From Betaproteobacteria bacterium (lineage in GTDB: Bacteria > Pseudomonadota > Gammaproteobacteria > Burkholderiales > SG8-39): a stretch of DNA of 34,994 bases. The number at the start of each line of letters is the position of its first letter. The stretch's first letter is position 1. Of this stretch, positions 23,353 to 32,038 are shown one piece after another. Position numbers and translations under genes: made by a program. The notes under the pieces were generated by a model. That model was given only the letters and a program-made list of their open reading frames with translations. It made no database searches and was not told the origin of the DNA. The stretch is taken from assembly GCA_004298385.1 (NCBI GenBank), contig SCTX01000051.1, positions 1 through 34,994 of the forward strand, in the 5' to 3' direction.

Positions 23353-26046
23353 CTAGACGAGCGCCTTGGTGACGATCTCGGCCACGTCCTTCGACAGTCC
23401 CTGCGCCTCGCGTATGCGCAGGAGTGCGGCGCTCGCGTGCCGCTTGCGCCCGGCGTCGAACTTGCGCCACCGGTCGAAGGCGCGCGCCATGCGCGCGGCG
23501 ACCTGCGGATTAAAGGCGTCGATGGCGATTACTTGTTCGGCGAGAAACTGATAGCCGCCGCCGTCTGCGGCGTGAAAGCGCACGTGGTTGCCGCAGAAGC
23601 TGCGGATCAGCGCGTACACCTTGTTCGGGTTGTGAATGTCGAATGCCGGGTGCGCGAGCAGCCTGCGCACCTCGCCCAGCGTGCCGGGCAGGCGCGAGCC
23701 CGCCTGTACCGCCAGCCACTTGTCCACCACCAGCGGCTCGTTTTTCCATTTCGCGTAGAAGGCATCCAGCGCCTGAGCGCGCTCGGCGCAGTCGCAATTG
23801 GCGAGTGCGACCAGCGCGGCCATGGTGTCGGTCATGTTGTCCGCGCGCTCGAACTGCCGCAATGCGAGCGCGCGTGCATCTGCACCATCGAGTTCCATCA
23901 GGTAGCCGAGGCACAGATTCCTGAGCGCACGTTTGCCCGCTGCTTGCGCATCCGGGCTGTAAGGGCCGGGCACGGCGTGCGCGTGGTAGGCGGTGAGCAG
24001 TTCGCTCTTCAAGGCTTGCGCCAAATCGCGGCGCACAGCGTTGCGAACCGCGTGTATGGCGTCCGGATCGACCTCGTCCAACTGCTCGGCGATGTAGGTT
24101 TCGGAGGGCAACGCCAGGGCCTCCGCGCCGAAGGCGGGATCTCGCGGCGCGTCCGCCAGCACCCGTGCAAAGGCCTCGATAAAGGCCTGCGGCGTCTTCG
24201 CGCGGCCGGCCGCATTGTCCTCACGCGAAGGCTGCACGCGGCGCGCTTCGATGCCGCGCAGGATCAGCGCGAGCGCGAGCCGCTGCCCCGCCTCCCAGCG
24301 GTTGAAGGCGTTCGCATCGTGCGCCATCAGATGGGTGAGCTCGGCTTCGCTGTATTCGTATTTGACCGTCACCGGCGCGGAGAAATTGCGCAGCAGCGAG
24401 GGCACCGGCGGCGCCGGCACGCCGACGAACACAAAACTTTCCTGCGGCTGCTTGAGCGAAAGCACGCGCGTAATTTCCCCTGCCCGCTCTCCGGGGGCGG
24501 CTGGTTCAACCGGCGCTTCGCCCGCCAGCATCAGCGGCAAGTCCTTGCCGTCCGGCCCGACCAGCCCCAGCGCGAACGGGATGTGGAAGGGCAGTTTGGT
24601 CTCCTGCCCCGGCGTGGGCGGGCAGGATTGCCTCAGCGTGAGGGCATAGCGCCCGGTGGCCGCATCGTACTTGCCCTCCACCTGCACCACCGGCGTGCCC
24701 GCCTGTTCGTACCAGCGGCGGAACTGGGCGAGGTCGATGCCGCTCGCATCCTGCATCGCCTGCACGAAATCGTCGGTGGTCACCGCCTGGCCGTCGTGGC
24801 GCTCGAAATACAAATCCATGCCGGCGCGGAACGCCTTCGGCCCGAGCAGCGTGTGCTGCATGCGCACCACTTCCGCGCCCTTCTCGTACACCGTCATGGT
24901 GTAGAAATTGCGGATCTCCATGTAGGCGGCCGGGCGCACCGGGTGCGCCATCGGACCCGCGTCCTCGGGGAACTGCGCCGCGCGCAGCCCGCGCACTTCG
25001 CCGATGCGCTGCACCACGCGCGAGTACCTGTCGGCGCCGTACTCCTGGTCGCGGAACACGGTCAGGCCTTCCTTCAGCGACAGTTGAAACCAGTCGCGGC
25101 AGGTGACGCGGTCGCCGGTCCAATTGTGGAAATACTCGTGCGCGACGACGCGGTCGATGTTCTGGTAGTCGATGTCGGTGGCGGTGTCGGGCCGGGCGAG
25201 CACATACTTGGTATTGAAAATGTTGAGGCCCTTGTTCTCCATCGCGCCGGAGTTGAAATCGCCCACGGCCACGATCATGTAGCCGTCCAGGTCCAGCTCC
25301 AGACCGAACACCTCCTCGTCCCATTTCATCGCGCTCTTCAAGCAGCGCATGGCGAAGCCGCACTGGTCGAGCTTGCCCGGTTCGACATACAGCGCGAGTC
25401 TGGCGTCGCGCCCGGAGCGGGTGACGAAGCTGTCGTCGAGCTTTTCCAGCTTCGCCGCCACCATGGCGAATAGATAGGATGGCTTGGGGAACGGGTCTTC
25501 CCATTTCGCCCAGTGCCGCCCGCCCGCCTCCTCGCCCGCGGCGACCAGGTTGCCGTTCGAGAGCAGCAGCGGATAGCGCTCGCGCTCGGCGTGGATGGTG
25601 TTGGTGTAGCGCGCCATCACGTCCGGCCGGTCGATGAACCAGGTGATGCGGCGAAAGCCCTCGGCCTCGCATTGCGTGAAAAAGCCGTTGGTCGATGCGT
25701 ATAGGCCCTCGAGCCTGGTGTTTTTCTGCGGGCGGATGCGCGACACGGTTTCCAGCGTGAACCGCTCCGGTACCTTGTCGATGCAAAGGCTCTCCTCGCC
25801 GAGCCTGTAATCTCCCGGCGCGAGTACCCGGCCGTCCAGCGCCACCGACTCGAGTTCGATTTCATCGCCGTCGAGCACCAACGGCGCGTACGCGTCGGCG
25901 GCTTTCGGGTTTCTCGCCAGCGCCAGCGTCGCGCGCACCAGCGCATGGTCGTCGCGGATATCGACATCGAGCGCTATGGTCGAGATCAGGAACGCCGGCG
26001 GCGTGTAGTCTTTGAGGTAAATGGTCTTGGGTGCGGGTTCACGCAT
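23353..26046 (-). CDS. pepN: Aminopeptidase N (M1 family)
   Basis: The 897-residue zinc metallopeptidase removes N-terminal amino acids from peptides. Motifs are GAMEN at 267-271 (exopeptidase anchor) and HEYFH at 303-307, with the third zinc ligand Glu326 in KEG, exactly the HExxH-x18-E spacing. The N-terminal beta-saddle domain precedes these, and the large helical C-terminal domain fills residues 550-897. There is no signal peptide, so it acts in the cytosol. The length agrees with E. coli PepN (870). ATG 26046 gives MREPAPKTIYLKDY, the usual N-terminal form in proteobacteria. A long open frame on the opposite strand is only a shadow. Confidence 0.97.
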   Translation of the reverse strand: MREPAPKTIYLKDYTPPAFLISTIALDVDIRDDHALVRATLALARNPKAADAYAPLVLDGDEIELESVALDGRVLAPGDYRLGEESLCIDKVPERFTLETVSRIRPQKNTRLEGLYASTNGFFTQCEAEGFRRITWFIDRPDVMARYTNTIHAERERYPLLLSNGNLVAAGEEAGGRHWAKWEDPFPKPSYLFAMVAAKLEKLDDSFVTRSGRDARLALYVEPGKLDQCGFAMRCLKSAMKWDEEVFGLELDLDGYMIVAVGDFNSGAMENKGLNIFNTKYVLARPDTATDIDYQNIDRVVAHEYFHNWTGDRVTCRDWFQLSLKEGLTVFRDQEYGADRYSRVVQRIGEVRGLRAAQFPEDAGPMAHPVRPAAYMEIRNFYTMTVYEKGAEVVRMQHTLLGPKAFRAGMDLYFERHDGQAVTTDDFVQAMQDASGIDLAQFRRWYEQAGTPVVQVEGKYDAATGRYALTLRQSCPPTPGQETKLPFHIPFALGLVGPDGKDLPLMLAGEAPVEPAAPGERAGEITRVLSLKQPQESFVFVGVPAPPVPSLLRNFSAPVTVKYEYSEAELTHLMAHDANAFNRWEAGQRLALALILRGIEARRVQPSREDNAAGRAKTPQAFIEAFARVLADAPRDPAFGAEALALPSETYIAEQLDEVDPDAIHAVRNAVRRDLAQALKSELLTAYHAHAVPGPYSPDAQAAGKRALRNLCLGYLMELDGADARALALRQFERADNMTDTMAALVALANCDCAERAQALDAFYAKWKNEPLVVDKWLAVQAGSRLPGTLGEVRRLLAHPAFDIHNPNKVYALIRSFCGNHVRFHAADGGGYQFLAEQVIAIDAFNPQVAARMARAFDRWRKFDAGRKRHASAALLRIREAQGLSKDVAEIVTKALV

Positions 26047-26439
26047 GGGGCAGGGTACCGGGATCGGACCGGAGGAGCGCTAGTCTACCGGAAGCGCCGC
26101 CGGCTGCGCCAAAAAGAACTATAGTTTGAACAGGGCGGGATGAGCGGGGTTTTGCGTGTGTAGGTTCACTATTTCCTAAGTTACAAGGGTACCTTGGAAC
26201 TTGGCACAGTGCCGAGCAATGCGCGGGGACGGTATGACATAGATCAGAAGAATCGCGGCGGCCAGAGCGAAGCAGAATACTACGAGCGAAATCGCCGGAT
26301 CGAATGCGAGTGGCTGAGTTGACCGCTCGGGCGATGCAAGGCCAACGAAGAGTGCGCATACCAGGTCGCGGCGGTGTTGGAACCATTCCAACGCCGCCGC
26401 TCGAATTTGAAGCGCTACTGCTGTTTGAGGATCGGGCTC
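26047..26439. other. Intergenic region with a 15-bp hairpin
   Basis: This 393-bp gap between pepN and the collagen-like gene has no convincing gene. A 71-codon minus-strand frame at 26176-26391 has one hydrophobic stretch but no ribosome-binding site or family likeness. A hairpin with 15-bp arms (26368-26382 and 26386-26400, one G-T pair, 3-nt loop) follows the collagen-like gene on its transcript. It could end or protect that mRNA, although no T-run is present. Confidence 0.6.
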
Positions 26440-27204
26440 CTACCCTGGTGATCCGGAAGGACCCTGCGGGGCAGGATCCCCCTTCTCACCTCGCGGCCCA
26501 GTCGGGCCTTGAGCCCCAGACTCTCCCTTCACGCCGGGCGGTCCCGAAGGACCTTGCGGACCTGGGTCGCCTTTGGGACCCGGATCTCCCTTCGGCCCAG
26601 TCGAGCCTGAAGCACCGGGATCGCCCTTCACGCCGGGCGGTCCCGAAGGACCTTGCGGACCTGGGTCGCCTTTGGGACCCGGATCTCCCTTCGGCCCAGT
26701 CGAGCCTGAAGCACCTGGATCGCCCTTCGCCCCGGGAGGTCCCGAAGGGCCTTGCGCTCCTGGTTCACCCTTGGGTCCTGCCTGACCTTGCGGCCCGGCG
26801 TCTCCCCTCTCCCCTTTCGGACCAATGGGTCCGGCCGGTCCTTGATCCCCCTGGTCACCCTTGGGTCCGGAAGGCCCTTGTGGACCGGCGTCGCCCTTCT
26901 CGCCCTTGGGGCCCGGGGCGCCTGCGAACCCTTGAGGCCCCGTCGCGCCCGTGGCGCCATCCTCGCCCTTGATACCTCTAGGCCCGGCCGGGCCCTGAGG
27001 TCCAGGTTTTTGTTCGTTCGCCGAGAGTCGACGGGTGACATCATTCAGACGATTTTCAAGATCCTCAAGTCGCTTGGCCAGCGAAGGTTTTCGCGTCGCC
27101 GGTTTCTTCCGGGGTGCCGCCGCCTGATTCTTGCGCGGCGCCGCCTTGGTTCTCCTAGCGGAGGGCTGCCGCTTCACGGACTTCTTGATCGCTTTTTTCG
27201 CCAT
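26440..27204 (-). CDS. Collagen-like protein with basic histone-like N-terminus
   Basis: This 254-residue protein has three parts. Residues 1-44 are Lys/Arg/Ala/Pro-rich ([18 protein letters not shown] and more), resembling histone-H1-like or AlgP-type tails. Residues 43-65 form a short coiled coil ([21 protein letters not shown]), a likely trimerisation segment. From about 67 to the end, almost uninterrupted Gly-X-Y triplets ([19 protein letters not shown] and similar) form a collagen domain rich in GPKGD and GEKGD. No signal peptide, anchor or sorting motif is seen, so secretion is not supported. Internal DNA repeats show recent expansion. Collagen-like proteins normally act in surface attachment or spores, and the basic head here instead suggests a nucleic-acid-facing intracellular role (inference). 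Confidence 0.85.
   Translation of the reverse strand: MAKKAIKKSVKRQPSARRTKAAPRKNQAAAPRKKPATRKPSLAKRLEDLENRLNDVTRRLSANEQKPGPQGPAGPRGIKGEDGATGATGPQGFAGAPGPKGEKGDAGPQGPSGPKGDQGDQGPAGPIGPKGERGDAGPQGQAGPKGEPGAQGPSGPPGAKGDPGASGSTGPKGDPGPKGDPGPQGPSGPPGVKGDPGASGSTGPKGDPGPKGDPGPQGPSGPPGVKGESGAQGPTGPRGEKGDPAPQGPSGSPG
26530..26727 (-). repeat. 99-bp tandem duplication inside the collagen gene
   Basis: Segment 26530-26628 is repeated almost without change at 26629-26727. The period is 99 bp, or 11 Gly-X-Y triplets, so the reading frame and triplet phase are kept. More diverged copies follow on the 5' side of the gene. Near identity implies recent expansion and likely length variation between strains. 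Confidence 0.9.
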
Positions 27205-27283
27205 CTGCGCCTCACTGTTTCATTGCTCATGAAAATGACTTCCAGTGTTTATCTTACCCCCTTTGTGGCTCGGTGCGTATTTC

Positions 27284-27299
27284 AAGTGTGGTAACACTT
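27284..27299. promoter_or_regulatory. Palindrome AAGTGTGGTAACACTT (possible operator)
   Basis: Perfect 6-bp arms surround a 4-nt centre, 80 bp upstream of the collagen-like gene start and 240 bp upstream of the Bug receptor. Symmetry suggests a protein-binding site. No cognate regulator gene is adjacent. Confidence 0.4.
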
Positions 27300-27343
27300 C
27301 CCTCTCGTACTATGCGACCGCCCCGCGCCTCTCGGGATTCGCG

Positions 27344-27405
27344 CCATTTGGACGTAAGCGGCGCTGCAATCAGCCCATTTTGACCTAACCGGCATTGCAA
27401 TCGGC
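27344..27405. repeat. 31-bp tandem repeat, two diverged copies
   Basis: Copies at 27344-27374 and 27375-27405 are adjacent and identical at 25 of 31 positions (CCATTTKGACSTAASCGG...). The second copy begins CCATTTTGACC, like the repeated TTTTGACC motifs at the ends of IS21-family elements. It may be a relic of such an end, which is an inference. Confidence 0.65.
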
Positions 27406-27538
27406 CGGGCGCAGGCGCAATATGCTTCCCGGCGCAGTGTTCGGCAGCGCTGAATCAGCGCCAAACCGTCGCCACCGGCCAGAGGCGCGAAAAGAGCAGG
27501 ATTGAATTTTCCATCGTTTTACCGAAGGAGGAGACACG

Positions 27539-28522
27539 ATGAAACCCGTCACACTGATCGGCTCGCTGGTTGTCGCACTCGGACTCGCGCTGGCGCCCTG
27601 CATCGCCAGCGCGCAGCAGGCCGCCTGGCCATCTAAACCTGTCCGTTTCGTGGTTCCCTATCCGCCCGGCTCGAGCGGCGACCTGATAGCACGGAAACTC
27701 GCGCCGTATCTGTCCAAAGCACTGGGCGGCCAGTTCGTGGTCGACAATCGTCCCGGCGCCAACGGCAGCATCGCGATGGAAAACGTCGCCCGCTCGGCAC
27801 CCGACGGCTACAGCTTCGTGTTTGGCACCGACATCCAGTTCGCCATCGCGCCGGTACTGTACAAGCTGCCCTATGACACCGAAAAGGATTTTGAGCCGGT
27901 GGCGCTGGTCACCGTCATCGAAATTTTGCTGCTCGCGCATCCGTCGGTGGCGGCGAACAACCTGCAGGAACTGGTGAAACTCGCGAAAGCTCAGCCGGGC
28001 AAGATCAATTATGCGTCCACCGGTATCGGCAGCACCCACCAGCTAGCCGTCGAGTTGCTCAAGCAGCGCGGCGGCTTCGATATCACCCATGTGCCCTACA
28101 AGGGAACCGGCCAGGCGCTCCCGGATCTGGTCGCCGGGCAGGTGCAGGTAATGTTCGCCGGCATTACGCAGTCTATGCAGTACCTCAATTCCGGTAGGCT
28201 CAAGGCGCTGGCGGTGGCGTCGCAAAAACGGCAGCCCCTGCTGCCGGACCTGCCGACCGTCGCCGAATCCGGTTTTCCCGGTTACGAAGCGAACGCTTAC
28301 TGGGCCATTTGGGCGCCGGCGGGCACGCCTGCCGCAATCACGCAGAAGCTCTATGCCGAATTACGCAAACAACTGGATCTGCCCGAAGTTCGCGACTGGT
28401 TCGAGAAATCGGGACTCGCCCCGAGTGCAGCCGGCCCGGAGGAACTGGCCGCGCGCGTCCGCGCGGATCGGGCACGCTGGACCCGGGTGGTGTCGGAGGC
28501 GAATATCAAGGTGGACCAGTAG
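27539..28522 (+). CDS. Bug-family (TctC-like) periplasmic solute-binding protein
   Basis: The 327-residue protein starts with a signal peptide (MKPVTLIGSLVVALGLALA, cleavage after ASA near 24). The Bug-family opening WPSKPVRFVVPYPPGSSGDLIAR follows, with VVDNRPGANGSIAMENVARSAPDGYSF and THVPYKGTGQALPDLVAGQVQVMFAG. These periplasmic receptors capture carboxylates or other acids for tripartite tricarboxylate transporters. Betaproteobacteria carry many orphan copies without adjacent TctA/TctB genes, as here. ATG 27539 has a strong AAGGAGGAG ribosome-binding site. The ligand cannot be told. Confidence 0.93.
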   Translation: MKPVTLIGSLVVALGLALAPCIASAQQAAWPSKPVRFVVPYPPGSSGDLIARKLAPYLSKALGGQFVVDNRPGANGSIAMENVARSAPDGYSFVFGTDIQFAIAPVLYKLPYDTEKDFEPVALVTVIEILLLAHPSVAANNLQELVKLAKAQPGKINYASTGIGSTHQLAVELLKQRGGFDITHVPYKGTGQALPDLVAGQVQVMFAGITQSMQYLNSGRLKALAVASQKRQPLLPDLPTVAESGFPGYEANAYWAIWAPAGTPAAITQKLYAELRKQLDLPEVRDWFEKSGLAPSAAGPEELAARVRADRARWTRVVSEANIKVDQ

Positions 28523-28591
28523 CGACGCGGGATATCGCTTCACTGCGGATACGCCTGTATTACTACGGGGGCGCTGCGTCGATGCGCCGGA

Positions 28592-28849
28592 CTATTTTTT
28601 CCAGCTCGTCATGTCGTCGACCTTGACATCGTACTTCGCCATTTTCGCGACGGCGTCTTTCTGAGCGTCGACCTCGATGCTGCGAAACGCCTCGGCCAAT
28701 TTGTAGCAGAACTTGGCCAGGTCCACGGGGTTGGGCTTGGTCTGCTCGGTTGTGAGCATGACGCGGCCGACCAATTCGACATAAATCCGTGCCGCGAGTT
28801 CTCTTACCGATGTGGACTCAGGGCCGGGAGGGGTAGCAGGGGCACTCAT
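28592..28849 (-). CDS. Small conserved-looking hypothetical protein
   Basis: The 85-residue soluble protein has a Pro-rich start (SAPATPPGPEST), two predicted helices (VRELAARIYVELVGRVML and PVDLAKFCYKLAEAFRSIE) and an acidic/lysine C-terminal part ending MTSWKK. I do not recognise the family. It is convergent with the Bug receptor gene and has a GAAGGCGA ribosome-binding site before ATG 28849. Coding-like composition and the good site support a real gene. Confidence 0.6.
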   Translation of the reverse strand: MSAPATPPGPESTSVRELAARIYVELVGRVMLTTEQTKPNPVDLAKFCYKLAEAFRSIEVDAQKDAVAKMAKYDVKVDDMTSWKK

Positions 28850-28877
28850 GGGGTTCGCCTTCGGGGCAGCCGAAAAC

Positions 28878-28900
28878 GCGCATTATGCCGCATAAGGCGC
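28878..28900. promoter_or_regulatory. Near-perfect palindrome upstream of the 85-residue ORF
   Basis: GCGCATTATGC (28878-28888) and GCATAAGGCGC (28890-28900) are inverted copies with one mismatch around a single base. The palindrome is 29 bp upstream of the start at 28849, where an operator would fit. It could also be a hairpin at the end of the MaoC-like gene. Confidence 0.45.
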
Positions 28901-28960
28901 CGGACGGGCTCTCCGGTCGCGACGGTCGGGCCGGAATACTCGGCCATGGTCACGGTCGCG

Positions 28961-29479
28961 CTAGTCCGGCCGAACGGCGGCCGGGTAAGCCAGACCGACG
29001 GTATCAGTATATTCCGTTGAACCGCTCGGGCGCCGCCGGCGCAGCAACTGGATCATCACCATGGTGATGACCGGCCGATCGTCCTGGCTGATCACCTCGT
29101 AGCGAATGCGGCAAACGCCGGCTTCGGGACGCGATCCGGAAGGCCGCCATTCCATCATGGTGAAGCGGCAGCGAAGCACGTCGCCTGGTCGCACCGGCTC
29201 AAGCCAGCGCAACTCGTCGATGCCGATGCCGGCTATCGCACAGTCGTCGAACCTGCCCGACTTGAGAGCCAGTGCCCAAGCGAGCGCCGCCGTCTGGAAT
29301 CCGCCGCAGATGAGACCGCCGAAGATAGAGTTCTTGGCGGCCTCCGGATCCAGATGAAAGTACTGAGGATCGTAGCGCTGTGCGAACTCGATAGCTTCCT
29401 TCTCGGTCACCGCGTGCGGCGGGCTTTCGTGGGTCACGCCCGGTTCGAAATCCTCAAGGAATATGCGCCCTCTTGTCAT
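28961..29479 (-). CDS. MaoC-like (R)-hydratase/hot-dog protein
   Basis: The 172-residue single hot-dog protein of the MaoC family starts MTRGRIFLEDFEPG. It has the hydratase motif in the form AQRYDPQYFHLDPEAAK, where Asp and His occupy the catalytic positions, followed by FGGLICGGFQTAAL. Typical members hydrate trans-2-enoyl-CoA to (R)-3-hydroxyacyl-CoA. ATG 29479 was chosen so the chain begins just before the conserved RIFLEDF; an upstream ATG at 29485 is equally possible, and longer starts add a non-conserved Ala-rich stretch. It lies 97 bp downstream of the isomerase-like gene on the same strand. Confidence 0.88.
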   Translation of the reverse strand: MTRGRIFLEDFEPGVTHESPPHAVTEKEAIEFAQRYDPQYFHLDPEAAKNSIFGGLICGGFQTAALAWALALKSGRFDDCAIAGIGIDELRWLEPVRPGDVLRCRFTMMEWRPSGSRPEAGVCRIRYEVISQDDRPVITMVMIQLLRRRRPSGSTEYTDTVGLAYPAAVRPD

Positions 29480-29576
29480 ATACATGAAGATTAGCACGCT
29501 ATTTGTCGCCGCGGCGGCTATTGCTGCATTTGAATTTGTCGGAGTACCGACGAGTAGGTGCTCCCGCAACAATCCG

Positions 29577-30167
29577 CTATCTGGTTAACGCCTCGGCGAC
29601 GAAATCGAGACGGTCCTGTCCCCAGAACATTTCGCCGCCGACAAAAAAAGTCGGTGCGCCGAATACCCCGCGCGCCACCGCCTCTTCGGTGTCCTTCTTG
29701 AGCTGCTCCTTTACCGCCGGATCGTTCACCAACGATTGGAAGGCGTCGGCATCGAACCCGGCCTGCCGCAGCACTGCGGCGAGTTCCTGCTGTTCGCCCA
29801 GATTGCGCGGCTCCACCCACATGGCGTGAAAAATCGCCGCCACATATTTGTGAAAGTTCGGCCCGCGCATCTGCATGCCGAGCGCGCCGCGCATGAGAAC
29901 CAGCGTGTTGATCGGGAAATGAGGATTGCGCTTGAACACCGCACCGTAGCGCGCCGCCCAGCGCTGCATGTCCTCGTGCATCCATTTGCTTTTCGCCCGA
30001 TTCCCGGCCGGTCTGTTATGGCCGGTTGCCTTGAACACGCCGCCGAGCAGCAGCGGCCGCCAGACGATTTGCGCGGCGTGCGCGGCCGCGATCCCGGGCA
30101 ACGCCTTGTACGCCAGGTAGGAGTACGGACTGCCGAAATCGAAGTAGAACTCGACTTGTTTTTCCAT
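29577..30167 (-). CDS. 2-hydroxychromene-2-carboxylate isomerase/DsbA-like protein
   Basis: The 196-residue protein has a thioredoxin-like DsbA fold of the kappa glutathione-transferase/HCCA-isomerase group. The opening EFYFDFGSPYSYLAY has Ser in the active-site position where DsbA has the CxxC cysteine. Later segments are PLLLGGVFKATGHN, FKRNPHFPINT and GVFGAPTFFVGGEMFWGQDRL. Relatives use glutathione in naphthalene and aromatic degradation or act as kappa-class transferases. ATG 30167 has a GAGGAAA ribosome-binding site. No naphthalene genes are nearby, so the substrate is open. The MFS gene is 196 bp upstream. Confidence 0.9.
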   Translation of the reverse strand: MEKQVEFYFDFGSPYSYLAYKALPGIAAAHAAQIVWRPLLLGGVFKATGHNRPAGNRAKSKWMHEDMQRWAARYGAVFKRNPHFPINTLVLMRGALGMQMRGPNFHKYVAAIFHAMWVEPRNLGEQQELAAVLRQAGFDADAFQSLVNDPAVKEQLKKDTEEAVARGVFGAPTFFVGGEMFWGQDRLDFVAEALTR

Positions 30168-30363
30168 TGCGTTTCCTCGTTTAACCTTTCCGCATGCCGC
30201 CGCGTGACGCAGGCGATGCGGCATTCAAGCGCGAAGCGCGGCGCGATCGCGCCGCCGGTCGCGTCGCCCGCGCCGGCCGCCGGGATTGCTTGTTTCCGCT
30301 CATGCGTTCGCCCTCGATCAAAATGGTTCTGCGCGCGTGCTGAAAACGAGGCGGATCCCACGC

Positions 30364-31569
30364 TCACGCCGCCGCGGCAGCGAATTTCGGCTGCTTTTCG
30401 CGTATCGGCAGATTGACCAGTGCGGCAGCGGTCGCGAGCGCAATGTCCGCATACCACATCCAGTCGTAGTTGCCGCTCAAGTCGACCGCCAGCCCTCCCA
30501 GCCAAGCGCCGAAGAAGCCGCCGATCTGGTGCGATAGCAGCGTCAGCCCGAACAGGGTGGCGAGATAGCGCGTGCCGAACAGCTTGCCCACCAGGCCCGC
30601 GGTCGGAGGCACGGTGGCGAGCCAACTGAGCCCGAGCACGGCCGCAAAAACATAGAACGTGAGCGGGGTTCGCGGCGCCATCAGGTAGAACGCGATCGCC
30701 ACGGCGCGGATGCCGTAGACCCAAAACAACAGGAATTTCATGCGGTAGGTTTGCGCCAGCCAGCCTACGCCGAGGCTGCCGGCAATATTGGCCAGGCCTA
30801 TGATCGCAAGCGACGCGGCCGATACCGAGGCGGGGAGCCCGCACAGAGCCACCTCGCCCGGCAGATGGGTCACCAGGAAGGCGATGTGGAAGCCGCAGGT
30901 GAAAAACCCCGCATGCAGGCACAAGTAGCTACGGTCCTTGAAGGCGATCAGCGTCTGCTCCGACAGGCTGATGCCGCCGATATGCACAGTTGGACTGCCG
31001 CTGTGCTTGTCGCGCAGCGGCAGCGCCAGCGGAATGGTGAGTAGAGCGGAGGCGGCCAGACCGAGCAGCGCGGTGATCCAGCCGAAGGCGCTGATCAGCG
31101 CCTGCGCCAGCGGCGCGAACACGAACTGGCCGAAGGATCCGCCGGCGTTGATGAAGCCCGATGCAACGGCGCGGCGTTCCGCCGGCAGGCGTTGCGCCGC
31201 GGCGCCTAGGAGGATCGAAAAGCTGCCGCCGCCCGCCCCCGCCGCGGTCACCACGCCGAGAAACAGAATCAGGCCGAGGCCGGTATGCATGAACGGCGTG
31301 AGCGCCAGTCCCAGCGCCAGCAGCATTGCGCCCAGGACGATGATCCGGACCGAACCGGCGCGATCGGCCAGCGCGCCAAAGATGGGCTGGGCCGCGCCCC
31401 ATACGAATTGGCCTACGGCGAGCGCGAAGCTCACCGTCACGATGCCGAGGCCGGTGGACGTATTGAGCGGAGACACGAACAGGCCCAGCGCATTGCGTAT
31501 GCCCATGGTTATCGCGAGTATCAGAGCCGCGGAAATGACCAGGGTCCAGTATTGGCTCTTGGCGCTCAT
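30364..31569 (-). CDS. MFS transporter
   Basis: The 401-residue protein has about twelve membrane helices and the MFS loop-2/3 signature GALADRAGSVRI after the second helix. A central hydrophilic loop (about 190-210) separates the two halves. Start ATG 31569 overlaps the stop of marR by four bases (ATGA), so translation is coupled to the regulator. A MarR-MFS pair typically exports a toxic compound that also releases MarR, but the substrate cannot be read from sequence. The C-terminus ends in an alanine run. The gap to the isomerase gene contains the palindrome CGGCGCGATCGCGCCG (30239-30254). Confidence 0.92.
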   Translation of the reverse strand: MSAKSQYWTLVISAALILAITMGIRNALGLFVSPLNTSTGLGIVTVSFALAVGQFVWGAAQPIFGALADRAGSVRIIVLGAMLLALGLALTPFMHTGLGLILFLGVVTAAGAGGGSFSILLGAAAQRLPAERRAVASGFINAGGSFGQFVFAPLAQALISAFGWITALLGLAASALLTIPLALPLRDKHSGSPTVHIGGISLSEQTLIAFKDRSYLCLHAGFFTCGFHIAFLVTHLPGEVALCGLPASVSAASLAIIGLANIAGSLGVGWLAQTYRMKFLLFWVYGIRAVAIAFYLMAPRTPLTFYVFAAVLGLSWLATVPPTAGLVGKLFGTRYLATLFGLTLLSHQIGGFFGAWLGGLAVDLSGNYDWMWYADIALATAAALVNLPIREKQPKFAAAAA

Positions 31570-32018
31570 GCGCGTTTTCCAGAGGGCACGGGGAGCGCGG
31601 CGAGCGCGCGCTCGATTTTGCGGTGCAGTTCGCCTACGCCCTCTGTGCCGAGTATGGATTCGACTTCGCACTGCGCTTTGCGCCATGACGGCAGGGCGGC
31701 CTTCAGCTTGCGCCTGCCGGCGGCGGTGAGGCTGATGCTGCGGCTGCGCGCATCGGCGCCGATCGAGATGCTCACCCAGCCCTGCGCGGCAAGCGGCGCC
31801 AGGTTGCGGCTGAGCGTGCTGCGGTCCATTTCCAATTCGGCGGCAAACTCGGACAGGGCGCGCTCGCCGCGGGCGGCATTGGCCAGGAGCGAATACTGGG
31901 TGACTTTGATGGCTTGAGCGGACAGGTGCGCGTCGTAGATGCGCGTCAGCCGGCGCGTCAGCTTGCGCAGCCGGGCACAGGTGCAGCCGAAGGTCGGGAC
32001 AGAGGAGGCAGTCGACAT
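31566..32018 (-). CDS. MarR-family transcriptional regulator
   Basis: The 150-residue winged-helix protein has the MarR layout: N-terminal helices (CARLRKLTRRLTRIYDAHLSA), a DNA-binding helix-turn-helix in RALSEFAAELEMDRSTLSRNLAPLAAQGWV, a wing DARSRSISLTAAGRRKL and C-terminal dimerisation helices. Two N-terminal cysteines (CTC) could sense oxidants or metals, which is inference. It directly precedes and overlaps the MFS gene. A perfect palindrome 20 bp upstream of its start is a likely operator, implying self-regulation. The start ATG 32018 has no strong ribosome-binding site. Confidence 0.9.
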   Translation of the reverse strand: MSTASSVPTFGCTCARLRKLTRRLTRIYDAHLSAQAIKVTQYSLLANAARGERALSEFAAELEMDRSTLSRNLAPLAAQGWVSISIGADARSRSISLTAAGRRKLKAALPSWRKAQCEVESILGTEGVGELHRKIERALAALPVPSGKRA

Positions 32019-32038
32019 GGCGGGATCATAGCATATGC

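Larger units (their letters stand above)
27205..27538. other. Intergenic region between collagen-like gene and Bug receptor
   Basis: This 334-bp divergent gap contains the palindrome at 27284-27299 and the 31-bp tandem repeat at 27344-27405, and otherwise no gene. Confidence 0.75.

Noticed and set aside
23338-25473. 711-codon plus-strand frame opposite pepN
   Set aside because: Its composition (Arg/His/Val-rich) and full overlap with pepN show a codon-bias artefact.
26176-26391. 71-residue minus-strand ORF with a hydrophobic stretch
   Set aside because: It has no ribosome-binding site or recognisable family, and its 5' end lies in a hairpin.
26440-27204. Repeats in the collagen gene as a possible CRISPR array
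   Set aside because: The units are coding, adjacent without spacers and keep the Gly-X-Y frame.
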